This document shows, piece after piece, positions 48,323-59,401 of a stretch of 64,000 bases of DNA; positions within the stretch are counted from its first letter, which is position 1, and every line of letters begins with the position of its first letter. The notes under the pieces were generated by a model. The model searched no databases. It saw only the letters and a program-made list of their open reading frames with translations, and was not told where the DNA came from. This DNA comes from Epiperipatus broadwayi (Eukaryota; Onychophora; Udeonychophora; Euonychophora; Peripatidae). The DNA is taken from NCBI GenBank assembly GCA_028023455.1, contig JAQFVV010000064.1:2701825-2765824 (forward strand), read 5' to 3'. Position numbers and translations under genes: made by a program.

Positions 48323-48875
48323 TTTTGGATAAACTAAAAATTAATTTTAAATTGCTTTAATTATCTATAATTAAGAAGTGATTGATATTTTTATAAGAAT
48401 CAAATTTGCATATTTATTTATTTGGTAATCTAGACTGATTTCGCGACATACTTGGAGATTTACTCAGCAGACTGATATGCCATGGTACATCTTTTGAGAA
48501 ACACTGCTCTAAATTTAAAGAATGACTAATAAAAATTATTAATATATTAGGGAAATTAGGGAATGGCATATTAATCTAATTAATGTAAGGAAGTTTATTA
48601 TTCCAAATTAGTAATGTTAATCAGAATATACATACATTATTTCAGCTTTTTAGTACGTTTACATTCCAACCAACCTATTATTTTTACTAACTTTATTTTC
48701 CCAATTAAAGTTTTTAATTAATGGTATTACATAGTGAATTAAAATTATATAAGGATTTTTAACTTATTTACATAACTTCTCCTTAAACTCAGACTTTCAT
48801 CCAACCCTCAAACATACATGCTATCTTATACCGCTGATACACTTGATCACATGCATGTCAAAAAGATAAATAATC

Positions 48876-48919
48876 ACCAATATACATATTTTGTGCTAAA
48901 CCAGCACTCATCAGTTGGT
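48876..48919 (-). ncRNA. hammerhead ribozyme-like motif, minus strand arm
   Basis: Minus-strand fold: stem I ACCAA (48,919-48,915) with TTGGT (48,880-48,876), five pairs; canonical core CTGATGA (48,914-48,908); stem II GTGCT-GGTTT-AGCAC, five perfect pairs; then AAAA where GAAA is required (G12 to A at 48,892); stem III ATAT/GTAT with no loop; A at position 17. One core base is therefore wrong, and it is right in the other arm. The natural prediction is inactive as is. Confidence 0.62.
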
Positions 48920-49062
48920 CCTGATTATAATCTCCACAGCAATGGATGGTTGAAGAGTTGTGGGGTGGAGTGGTTTGAAGCCTGTCCATTAAAGTATGAA
49001 GATCGGTTATCTTAATATAAGCTGAGCTTTGATTATATATATTTGTGGAGATGATACTCTAG

Positions 49063-49106
49063 ACCAACTGACAAGTGCTGGTTTAGCGCGAAATACGTAT
49101 ATTGGT
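49063..49106 (+). ncRNA. hammerhead ribozyme-like motif, plus strand arm
   Basis: Plus-strand fold: stem I ACCAA (49,063-49,067) with TTGGT (49,102-49,106); core CTGACAA (49,068-49,074, G8 changed to A); stem II GTGCT-GGTTT-AGCGC with one G-U; GAAA (49,090-49,093) intact; perfect loopless stem III ATAC/GTAT (49,093-49,100); A17 at 49,101. All helices and all core bases except G8 are present. The partner arm has the correct G8. Confidence 0.62.
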
Positions 49107-49204
49107 GATTATTTATCTTTTCGACATGTGTGTGATCAAGTGAATCAGAGATATAAGATAACATGGATGGTTGAGAGTCGTATGAAAGTCTGAGTTCAAA
49201 CCCC

Positions 49205-50805
49205 CTATATATTACATATGTAAGTGCAGGTATGAAAGAAGCATGTACTGTAGATAAAAATAACTTCTTTTAGGCTGAGTTATGCAGTCAGTTTTATCAT
49301 TTGCATTGTTTGTTAGCATTTCTAATTTAATTTTTGCCTCCTAATCATTTTACTGCTGCTCTAATATGCGTTTTAATTTTTATATTCTCTAATCATCTAC
49401 AGACTTTACAGCAGTTTTTATTATATTCGAGCTTAAATAATTTTCAGTTAGTAGCGGCATTGACCTGTAATTCTGTTATCTGTATATTATCTTTCCATCA
49501 ATATATTTGACTGCTCATTAAATCTTACTCCCCATTTCCAATTTATCAATCATCTCTTATTTTTTTAAATCAAAGATTTTTGTTTTTATATTTAAGTGTG
49601 ACAATATCTTTAAAATACAATCACATATATATGTATAAACGCTGAGAAGAAAAAAATCAAACAGATGAAGTTAATAAGTTATGAAGTCGATACACAAGTG
49701 ACTTTCTGTTAGACTATGTATGGCGTCGGAAAGTTTAACTAGCTGCTAAACATTGTTAGAACTTTAATCTCAATGTTTTTGTAATATTTGATTATCCTTA
49801 AAAAAAACATATTATTTTTTTTTCTTTTTTTTTCTATATCTCACGTGAATAATCTTTTCAAAACAAAAAAAAAAAATAACTTTGCAAAAAGTTTGAGCAA
49901 ATAACTGTAGGTACTTATTAGTTTTAATTGCATATATAAATACACACACACATTATATAATTTAGAATTCACATTTACTTGATTACACCAAAATAAACTC
50001 CAATGTATCGTTTCTAAGATTAATTATAAAACCGTTTACATATCAAAACAAATGAAAGAGTGAGGAGGGAATAAACGTGGAATTTAGATATGAAATAAAG
50101 AAATTTCTGTAAATTAAGATAAAAAGTTGATGAACATTCCTAATCCTCATTGCTAAACTTTATTATTTTAGCGCGTCTTATAATATACCTAAGTAACACC
50201 CTCATAGTAAAAATTAATAATAAACTCAGTATTGTAAATACTTATGATTAATACACATCTTTAACATGAACACCATCTTTCTATTTTGTCTTTCTTAGAA
50301 TTATGCCAATATTAATGCTTTATTCTTTTAAATCCATGTCTAGATGGAACATGAAGGTGGATGAATAAAAGCTTAAACATATATTTAATATATAATTCAA
50401 ATAATAATTATCATTTAATATTTATCTTTATCAAGTTTTTAGTAACACACATTGGATGCTAAAATAACAAATAATAATTTAATGGTTAATCATTCATGAG
50501 TTTCAAAAGAGGTTTGGGTACCAGATGTGACAAAGCTAAGCCACAGATGAACCATGAACTCAAAATGTGACACTCCATCTTGCACTAACCTATATAGGAT
50601 AAAAATAGGAGATATACTGCTGAATTATTTAATGCTGCATCATTTCTCATGCTGGAAGAAAATTTGTTATTAAAATTATAACTTAATGAAAGGTGAGTAT
50701 AAATAGGCTAGGTTTTACCATGTAAAGAGAGACTGTGAAATCTTTGAAGTATCTTCTAATATAATCCATGCCATTTTGAATTTTAACTTAGCTGAGTATG
50801 GCAGA
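49205..50805. other. AT-rich region without recognised gene
   Basis: I see homopolymer tracts and an (AC) run near 49,943; no gene or bounded repeat is supported. Confidence 0.5.
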
Positions 50806-50811
50806 TGTGAG

Positions 50812-51101
50812 TTACTGTTTTCCAAGCCTGCAAAATGATGATCTCTGTCTCCATCCTACATGTGGAAAAGTACATGGCCATTCTAGTGATGGGAGACATT
50901 TCTCATAACCACCTACTGCACTAAGACTTTGACTGGTGAAATGCTGCCTATCTGAGGAACAAGAATTGCTACCAAATCCATCACTAAGAAGTGCCAACAG
51001 ATATGCTGTTACCAAAACTGTAGGTAACATTCTAAGATCACCAACAACAACTTTAAAACGAACTTCACTTCTTAACTTAAACGCTATAGCTATTTTTAGA
51101 C
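50812..51101 (-). CDS. possible host exon encoding a signal-peptide-like segment
   Basis: This minus-strand stretch is visibly less AT-rich than its flanks. It has an open frame of about 95 codons: a basic segment (KLRSEVRFKVVVGDLR), then a hydrophobic run MLPTVLVTAYLLALLSDGFG that could be a signal peptide or membrane segment, then a Cys-containing part (NSCSSDRQHF, EKCLPSLEWPCTF, RQRSSFCR) ending in TAA at 50,812. The sequence CATTTCATTTAG just upstream could be a splice acceptor (exon from 51,101), and ACA/GTAACT near the end could be a donor. I do not recognise the protein. It may equally be a chance ORF or an unrecognised repeat. Confidence 0.25.
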
Positions 51102-51109
51102 CTAAATGA

Positions 51110-52470
51110 AATGTTCAAAGTTCAATTTCTAAAACTTGTGTCTAAAGTAAACATAGAGTCTGAATAATACTTGCCATCCTTTGTAAATTAAATCTATAAA
51201 CTCTCTAATTTTACATATATTAAAATAGAAATTCATAATCACTCATAATGCAAACCCATATTTTCTTTTCATGCTTGCAGTGATGCCTAAAATGTCTTTA
51301 AACATAAAATTTCAGTTCTTATATATGTGATAATATGCCAAATATACCTTGAAATAATGAGCATATTAATTTTAGTATTCTGTATAGAAGATATCATTAT
51401 TCATATCTTCAACCTAATAAATATAAAATGATGACTTATTTATCTTAACAAATTGCTGTTTCGAAATTGTACTGATCTAGAATATCTTATCGTCTTGCGA
51501 TTAACATAATAATGTCAATTGATTTAGATTTCTATTATTTAGTTAATCAATATGGTTTGCAAAGATATAATTGTAAATTAGTATTTTGAACCTAAGTCTA
51601 GCCATGGAAATATTGTATTATGATATATTTTATAATTTATAATCTAATTTAATCCCTTGAAATATACTTCTCCCCTTGTAGAATCTAATTAAAGGTGCAA
51701 GTTAATTATCTATTAATTGAGATTATTAATTTATTAATTTAGACCGTTTACTATAACATTATAATTAGATGCCTAATTTTATGAAGTGGCTTTTGTTGGC
51801 AATGCAGATAGTAGCTATCTGTTTAAGGCATAATTAATTAATTTTGATATATTTGTTATTTTGCCTTGTGCATTGCAAATATGTATTTACAAAGTATGTA
51901 TTCATACATTGATGTCTTGCTAATTCTCATGGGCAAATGGCAGAGACCCTCTCATTTACCGGCTACGCTCATCCATGATGGACATCAAGTCACACCCAGG
52001 GAGCATCTTGTTAGAATAAGACTACATGTATGAAACTGGGAACAGACCCAGAACCCTAAATAAGCCTATCTGAGTTCCAAACTCATCATGTTCACATTTT
52101 TATTAATTCATTGGCAAGCCATTCAATCTCAAGATACCGCACATCTTATATATGAAATCCTGTGAATAATTATTCATTCACACTGCCATCTTTAATATTT
52201 AGTATGTGCCTATAGAAAATTATGCAAGCATTAATTTTCTAGTGTTAATGGGGCATATATTCAACTTCCTGTCTAACGAATTTATTACAAACAAACCCAA
52301 TAGCTTTATTCACATTCTTGAATTATATACATGTATACACACATATACACTATTATTATTTAGTCAGACAGTACAATCGGGAAATGAAAAAAGAATTTAA
52401 TTGATGAAAAAAAAAGCAACTACCATTTACACGCAAAAATACTAGAACTACATTGTGCTCTGCTTGGGTG
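51110..52470. other. AT-rich region with a more GC-balanced island
   Basis: Positions 51,925-52,080 stand out for balanced composition (ACCGGCTACGCTCATCCATG, then CACACCCAGGGAGCATC). I recognise no RNA gene or protein in it. It could be an ancient repeat or a regulatory element; the rest shows nothing. Confidence 0.4.
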
Positions 52471-52471
52471 T

Positions 52472-52895
52472 TATCATCATAATCACTTACAGTCATTATT
52501 GATCCATTGCAAGATGAATGTCTCTCCAACTTCAATCCATCTTCTCTGATCTCTAGCCTGTCTTCTCCACATCACACCAGCACACTTCCTAGGTCTTTAT
52601 AATCTCTTAGAATCCAGTTTAAGATACCAACTATCTATCTATTATCATTTCTTCTAGCAATATTCTCAGTCAACTCTATTTCAGTCTCTTAATTCTTTTA
52701 ATAATCTCAGTAACATCAGTTTGTTCTTTCACCCATGTATTTTTTCCATCTCTTCTTGTTACTCTTAACATGCATCTCTCCATGCTTTATCGAATGGCCT
52801 CAAGAATTTGCAATGCTCTTCTGTTAAGTGTTTAAGTTTCAGATCCATAAGTAAGAACTGATAAAACACATTTATTAAAAATCTTTTCAAACATA
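52472..52895 (-). pseudogene. 5'-truncated RTE-like LINE, minus strand
   Basis: It is the reverse complement of the 3' end of the 54-kb element: the RTE tail with a TGATGATAAC end at 52,472, the HLARSERR-like end, VRWMDEI region lost in small deletions, then INTWVKEQTDVTEIIKRI-like, MERCMLRVTRRDGK-like and FNKCVLSVLTYGSET-like sequence up to the truncation near 52,895. Stops and deletions indicate moderate age. Confidence 0.8.
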
Positions 52896-53835
52896 ATTTT
52901 ATAAACAACAACAAATAAAAAATAAGAAGAATGAGATGATGATGATGAAGAAGAAGATGATTTTGGAGATGTATCTTTAAATGTGAAAATCAAAACTATT
53001 AAAGCTATAATATTTTAATTTAGTATGCATATAATATTAAACGAATGTAAATTACCATCAATAAATGTATATCTTATAGTCTAAACATTTAGTTTCGCAA
53101 GTAAGCAGAAAATTTAATTTAATACACATACATTTATATTACATTAAATTAATTTTATTAAAAATAAATGCATTACAATGTTTGCATGTACTGAGAGATT
53201 GAAGATGTTGCGTTCATTTTTTTTTATTATTATTAAATTCAATATTTTGAATGTTATTTCCGAAAAACAAAATTTTTATATTTCGTATCAGATTAATCCT
53301 TTGTAATCTGAGATAAAAAATAAAAGTTTGGGTTATTCTATTAACGATGGGAACGTTTGTAGAGCACGTAAAAACAATAAGTTTTATCTATCAGAAAGAC
53401 GTAATTATCTTGGGTAACATTTGGTCAAAGTGAAGTAAAATTACTAAAATGAACGCTAGAGAATCGAGACGATTTCTTAATAAAATTACTTTAGTTTCAT
53501 CAGCAAAGGAAAAATCTCTTAATGCCGCAAAAACGCATTATTTAAAAAAAATGAAATCACACACACACACACAAGAATACAGCGACCAATACTGTGGCCA
53601 CAAATAACACTCAAGCAAAGTTTTTGATGTACTCAAATTTGTTTTCTCACTCAGATGTTTCTTCTCTCTTCATATGCAATAGAAATTTATTCTAATGTAT
53701 TGTTATTTTTTTCATTTTATCTAATCCATTTCACTTAAATCAATACTATCAGTTTTCGACACAATTTATTTTTCTTTTTGTTTTTGTTATTTCTAGCAAT
53801 TCTTTTTATACTTATTTTTATTTTTTGCATTCTTT

Positions 53836-53938
53836 GAATTTCTCCTCCCCCCCCCCTCCTTTTCCTACATGCTTCTTTTCTTTTCTTTTTCATCCCATCT
53901 CTTTCTTTTTCTCTCAGTAGTTTTCACTTTTTTTTTTT
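53836..53938 (+). repeat. polypyrimidine tract
   Basis: About 100 bp is almost entirely C/T on the plus strand (for example TTTCTCCTCC, a nine-C run, CTTCTTTTCTTTTC, CATCTCTTTCTTTTTCTCTC). It lies about 150 bp before the RTE-like element start. Such tracts can form triplex DNA; no function is implied by the sequence alone. Confidence 0.8.
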
Positions 53939-54087
53939 AAGTGGCTACTCATGAATCATTACACATACATAGATGTGCGATTATATATAAAAACTCCTAA
54001 ATTTTCACTACGATTATTGATCTCTGATTGATAACATTAAATGACATCTGCAAAAAGGAGTTTGCTATTAACTGAAAGGAGACCCTT

Positions 54088-57000
54088 TGATTCCTCTTGG
54101 AGGCCTTAAAGGAACCGAGCAGGGCAAATTCCTAATGTCCACTCCATACGTTCTTGTCATTGCAGCTGTTATTACTATATGTTTATTCATATAGTATACG
54201 AATATGGATGGGCTGCTCACCAACACGCATTAGCCAGCGTGGTGAGTTTATTGGCTTTTTACCTCTGAGTTTAAGATCAAGAAACACCATGGTCTTTCTT
54301 CTCAGTGCCTGATAAGGCAGAATGAATGTTTGTGTAAATGATAAAGATTTTTCCCAATTATACAATTATGACAGACAAAAATAAAGCATGGCCCTTAATC
54401 CCAGGAGGCTGTAAAGTCACCAACCAAGGCAGCGGTTGGTGGCCGAAGGCGGAGGGTGCTAAGAATATCCTGGAGGCGGACCCAGGCTGCCATTTGATGA
54501 CGACTTTTTATTTAGGTACTTACAACTGCAGATCACTTTCAAGTGAAGGAAGATTGCAAGAATTAGAAGAAGAATTCTCTTATATTAAATGGGATATTAT
54601 TGGACTTTGTGAAGTTAGAAGAAAAGGTGAAGAGACAATTCCGATCTAAAAGTGGACATATGCTCTATTATAAAGGCACAAATATTGGAAATACAAGTGG
54701 AGTAGGATTCATTATAAATAAAAAGTGGAAGAACAATATTGTGGAGATTGATGGTGTATCAGACAGAGTGGCAAGATTAGTTATACAACTTAATAGCAGA
54801 TATCAAATGCAGATAATTCAGGTTTATGCCCCAACAAGTTCTCACAGTGATGAAGTAGTAGAAGATTTTTATATGGATGAACAAAAGCTTTTGATCAGAG
54901 TAAACAACATTTTAAAATTGTTATGGGAGATTTTAATGCTAGAATTGGTAAACAAATGAAAGATGAAAGTGTTGTAGGTAATTTTGGTTATGGTAATAGA
55001 AATGAGAGAGGACATAGACTTGTGGAGTTTGCAGAGAAGGAAAAACTTTATATTATGAATTCTTTTTTTGAGAAAAATGTTAGAAGGAAATGGACATGGA
55101 AGCATCCAAATGAAGGTACAGCAGAATTGGATTATATTTTGACTAACAGGAAATACATATTTCAAGATTGTAATGTTCTTAATAAATTTAACACAGGAAG
55201 TGATCATCGATTAGTAAGGGGTAAGATACATGTTAATGTAAAACTAGAGAGACAAAAATTATTAAGAAAAACTATATTTACAGTTGATATTCCTAATCTT
55301 CAGAAACATTCTAATGAATTTAAATTAGAACTTACAAATCGGTTTCAAGTATTAGTAGATTTTGAACATGATTCAGATTTGAATGAAATTAATATGAAAA
55401 TAACTGATACACTTTTAAAAACTGCAACAAACATAGCTGGTAGAAAAAGCAGCAATTGACTAATAAAATTTCTACTGAGACTAGAGAACTTATGAAGAAA
55501 AGAAGGAATATGAAGATATGCAAGAATGATGCATTAAAAAGAATTGAATATCTCGAATTTTGTAAAATGGTGGGAAAAGAGTTGAAAATGATATAAGAAA
55601 GTATAACTGTGAACTAGCAAGAAAAGCTGTAGAAGAAAATAAAAGTCTTAAGAATGTAAAACAACATTTTGGTATTGGTAGGAAATTTATATCTGCAATA
55701 AGGAAAAAAGATGGAATTATTACTAAAAAGAGGGATGACATTATGAAATTGGTAGAAGATTTTTATCAAGAATTATATAGTAATAAAGAACAACTACCTC
55801 CTATATCTATTACATCTTCCGAATTGCCCAGAAATTTAAATGAAGAAGTGAGAAATGCAATTAAATGTATGAAAAAAGGAAAGGCTTCAGGTAATGATGG
55901 AATTATAATTGATATATTAAAAGAAACAGGTGAAGAAACAGAAAAAATATTAGCAAAGTTATATACCAAATGTCTAAATGATAAAGATGTACCGGATGAT
56001 TGGAAGAATGCAGTAATAATATTAATATTTAAAAAAGGTGATAAAGAAGATATTAGAAATTACAGACCTATCAGCCTTTTATCAATTTTATATAAAATTT
56101 TTACCAAGATAATTACAACTCGTTTACAGAGAACCTTGGATTTTCACCAACCAAGAGAACAAGCTGGATTTAAAAGTGGTTTTAGTACAGTAGATCATAT
56201 TCAAGTATTGAGAGAAGTTATAGAAAGGAAAATGAATATGAGTTGTCATTATGTTTTGGATTTGTAGATTATGAAAAGGCATTTGATTCTATAAACATTT
56301 CTTCAGTGATTAAAGCATTGGATCATCAAGGTATAGATCCAGGATATTGTCATATTTTAAAGAATATTTATAAAAATGCAACAGCAACAATTAGATTACA
56401 TAATGATACTGGGAAAGTCAACATTGAGAAAGGTGTAAGACAAGGTGACTCCATATCTCCAAAACTTTTTACAGCAGTGCTGCAAGAAGTATTTTGTGGA
56501 TTAAAATGGGAAACTAAAGGAGTGAAAGTAAATGGAGATTATTTAAGTCATTTAGATTTTGCAGATGATGTAGTTGTTTTTGCAAATAATGCTTCCGAGC
56601 TGCAGGAAATGTTGCAGGAGTTATTAGATGAAAGTAGGAAAGTAGGACAAAGATAAATGTTAAAAAGACTAAAGTAATGTTTAATCGATTTGCTCAAAAT
56701 ATGAAAATAAAGATTGATTATGATGAATTAGAAGAAGTTAAGAGTTACAAATACCTTGGTCAGATTATTAATACAGATGGAAACATAATAGAGGAAATTA
56801 ATCATAGAATTAAACTTGGTTGGAGTGCTTTTGGTAGAAATAACTTGATATTAAAAGGAAATATGCCTATGTGTTTGAAAAGAAAGGTTTTTAACAAATG
56901 TGTTTTACCAGTTCTTACTTATGGATCTGAGACTTGGACACTTAATAGAAGATCAATACAGAGACTTCAGACCACTCAAAGAAGTATGGAGAGATGCATG

Positions 57001-57342
57001 TTGGGAGTAACAAGAAGAGATCGAAAACGCAATGTATGGGTAAGAGAACAAACAGGTGTTACTGACCTCATTGAAAAAATTAAAAGATTGAAGTGGAGTT
57101 GGGCTGGACATATTGCTAGAAGAGATGATAATAGATGGACAATTGAAATTTTAAACTGGATTCCAAGAGATTGTAAAAGACCCAGAAGGAGACCACATGT
57201 AAGATGGATGGATGAAATAAGAAAATGTGTAGGGGTGATGTGGAGAAGAGAAGCTAAAGATCGGAGAAGATGGATTAAACTTGGAGAGACCTTCATCCTG
57301 CAGTGGATTGATAATGGTTGATAATGATGATGATGATGACTA
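54088..57342 (+). mobile_element. RTE-like LINE, near full length
   Basis: The start is set by homology with the copy at 745 (CCTCTTGGAGGCCTTAAAGG at 54,093). A 5' UTR of about 280 bp is followed by one broken ORF with endonuclease and RT, then the 3' end TTGATAATGATGATGATGAT (57,318-57,337), a trinucleotide-rich terminus typical of RTE elements. Four further copies (0.75, 32.8, 35.9, 52.5 kb) lie in the window at different ages, and three are 5' truncated. This copy is the best reference for the family in the window. Confidence 0.87.
54368..57321 (+). pseudogene. RTE-like endonuclease/reverse transcriptase, about five frameshifts
   Basis: Endonuclease: TYNCRSLSSEGRLQELEEE (about 54,522-54,578) and IIGLCEVRRKGEE, then QIIQVYAPTSSHSDE (about 54,811), MGDFNARIGKQ (54,923), LDYILTNRK (about 55,126) and GSDHRLVRGKI (about 55,198). 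RT: GKASGNDGIIIDILKETG (about 55,880), NYRPISLLSILYKIF (about 56,058), VDYEKAFDSI (about 56,265, motif A), GVRQGDSISPKLF (about 56,431, motif B), LDFADDVVVFAN (about 56,552, FADD catalytic motif C), SYKYLGQIINTDG (about 56,740). C-terminus: VLPVLTYGSETWTL, GHIARRDDNRW and VRWMDEIRKC to the stop at 57,319-57,321. Frame shifts occur near 54,640, 54,925, 55,460-55,740, 56,260 and 56,660. All catalytic residues are visible. Confidence 0.9.
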
Positions 57343-57344
57343 CT

Positions 57345-58180
57345 CAAATAGTGGTTGGTACGACGCAGTAAAACGTTGATATAATATTAAACAAGCACAT
57401 GCATATATGGGATCCAACCAAAGTATACGTTCATACATACATAAAGATACATTAATGTTTGAAAACAGTTTTCTTTTTTTAAATCATTATTAGCCATAAT
57501 TATACTTATAGTAGTAGGCTTTATATTATATTTAAATAAAGAATATTCCTTTGGCTTATGGTTGTGGGAAATAATCTTTGATAAGAATAACAAGGAAAGT
57601 TAAAAGAATCAACTGGATATTCTGGATGTTAATCCAAAAAATAAAGAATTTACATATAGATAAGACTGGCATGTAAGAAAATGAGATAACATTGCATGAA
57701 TGAAAATATTTCTTCAATGGATAATTTGAGATGATAAGGATTGCTAGACTATTATATAAAAAAAGAGCTTGTGATAGATCTTTTGCATTGGAAAGGTTGT
57801 CTGTAACTGATGATGATAAAGGAGAAATAAAAAAGCTAGAATTGGAGGAAAACATTTCGCATTCAATTTTCTGATAATATGGCATTATTTGAAGCTTAAA
57901 TTTAAGATAATTGGTAAGGAGAAATAATAAAATGTATTATAACTATCGAGACATAGAAAAATTGGCTAAAAGTAGAGCTATATAAAATCTAAAATATTTA
58001 TAGAATATGTTGATGTTTTAAAAGTAAGATAGAAAAAAAATATTTAAAACTATAATTAAAAAATATTTTTTAATACAAACTTTTATATGGACTATTAAAA
58101 CAGGTTATAAATGAATTTGCTAAGTTCTTTCTGAAGTATTATAACTTTATCTTTCTTATTGCATTGCCAAATCCATATAA
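57345..58180. other. region without recognised gene
   Basis: A plus-strand reading around 57,760-57,880 (SCDRSFALERLSVTDDDKGE) looks protein-like, with Glu/Lys-rich sequence after it, but stops flank it and I do not recognise it. Confidence 0.35.
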
Positions 58181-58181
58181 T

Positions 58182-58460
58182 ATTAATATCATTTTAGTTC
58201 TTTATTATTTTTACAATGTTTTACCCATTATTGACTGTTTTAATTGCTTCAGCAATCTTCTTCAGAACTATAACAAACACAATACAAATACATGAATACA
58301 AATAAATATAGATGTAAAATTATATTTCATGTATATTTGTATTCATGTATTTGTATCGTATTTGTTATGGTTCTGAAGAAGATTGCTGGGGCAATCGAAA
58401 CCATCAATAGTGGTTGTAAAAAAACACTGTAAAGTAACAAAGAACCAAAATGATATTAAT
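58182..58460. repeat. foldback element, family A copy 2
   Basis: Arms 58,182-58,304 and about 58,331-58,460 pair through CAAATACATGAATACAAATA, CAGCAATCTTCTTCAGAAC and TTTACAGTGTTT-like blocks. The left flank TTTCTTATTGCATTGCCAAA (58,152-58,171) equals that of copy 1 at 15 kb. The right arm has CTGAAGA (58,373-58,379), one extra A, stem GATTGC-TGGG-GCAATC and GAAA (58,397-58,400). Confidence 0.85.
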
Positions 58461-58464
58461 TTGT

Positions 58465-59400
58465 TCAGTATTTTATCAGAAAAATAACTTCTTACCCAGC
58501 AAAAATTTGGGCCCAATAATGAGATTTTTGAGATATACCATTAAAAAATGGCAAAAATAATTTATTAGCAGATTGCCATTGTTTATTATTTTTTTATTAT
58601 AATCTGTGAACTTATGTCCAGAGAACATGAAACTCTCAGCATTGGTGATTGTCCTACAGTTGCATTATCCTTCTGCAAAAATTTTCTAGATATCCAAGGA
58701 AAATAAGATATTCAATCTAATAATATATGAATCAGATAACTGAAAATACTTCTGAGTTTTAGTGGAAAAACAGTTATCTAAAAAAATATCTTCCATCCTT
58801 ACTCCAGACTATGTCACGGAAAACGAGTGCAGCTACAATTCTTCTATAAAAACTGTAGCTTTTTAAAAAAAAAAAAAAAAGTTAAATGAGTATAAACTGA
58901 CATGCTAGATTAAAATGTGAACAATTAAAGTGAGAAAGGTAAAAAAGAAACTGATGGGTGCTTTTTAGTAGAAATGTAGCTGGGTATTTTAAAAACCAAT
59001 TAAGGAATAAAAGATTTAGATAAAATCTTCTAAAATTACACTTACCACTTTTTGGTAGGCTATACAAGAAGGGAGACAGAACCTCTCTTCAGAATGTAAA
59101 AATAAAGGATTTTTGAGAGAAAATGAAAAGATTTGAAAAGAATATTCCTTGTACCAAAGAAAAAATCTTTTAATTGTTTAAGAGTTTCATTTGGGGAATA
59201 TTGTTTGAATATAAAACAGATATATTTAAAGAAAACCTATAAACTACATTATCTAAAGAAACCATGAAAAAATCCTCTAATTTATATTCTTAATTGAAGT
59301 CAATTAGTGAAAAATACAAATTACTTCATACTGAAGTAATACATGAATACTTTCTCTTCTTAAAAAACACCCCCGCACATGACTGACTGTTGATGAATAT
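58465..59400. other. AT-rich region without recognised gene
   Basis: There is a poly-A run at 58,865-58,880 and nothing else I can support. Confidence 0.5.
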
Positions 59401-59401
59401 C

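Larger units (their letters stand above)
44990..48506 (-). mobile_element. hAT-type DNA transposon, decayed, carrying two nested insertions
   Basis: Terminal repeats: left CTGTGTTTCTC (44,990-45,000), right GAGAAACACTG (48,496-48,506), i.e. the CAGTGTTTCTCAA-type ends of ZBED/SCAND3-like hAT elements. Flanking 8-bp sequences CTCTACTT (44,982-44,989) and CTCTAAAT (48,507-48,514) agree at 6 of 8, as expected for an old 8-bp hAT target duplication. The minus strand holds a BED-finger transposase with many stops. Inside lie a TA-flanked MITE (45,244-46,247) and a SINE (about 47,596-47,710). Confidence 0.85.
48785..49200. mobile_element. foldback element, family B copy 1, with two opposed hammerhead-like motifs
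   Basis: The outer arms start at AACTCAGACTTTCAT (48,786) and end at ATGAAAGTCTGAGTT (49,182-49,196). Inner arms 48,825-48,921 and 49,063-49,158 pair through GATAAATAATCACCAATATA and GCACTCATCAGTTGGTC-type blocks. The centre (about 48,922-49,062) is largely unpaired except for short stretches. Related arms occur at 61.96-62.25 kb and, internally deleted, at 60.86-60.95 kb. No ORF. Arms differ at roughly 10-15 % of positions. Confidence 0.87.

Noticed and set aside
56976-57347. Minus-strand ORF of 123 codons
   Set aside because: It is the antisense shadow of the RTE C-terminal domain, rich in His/Ser/Leu as expected from antisense of a Lys/Arg/Asp-rich frame.
57556-57885. Minus-strand ORF of 109 codons
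   Set aside because: Hydrophobic low-complexity translation without a recognisable motif; the plus strand of the same stretch looks at least as protein-like but is broken by stops.
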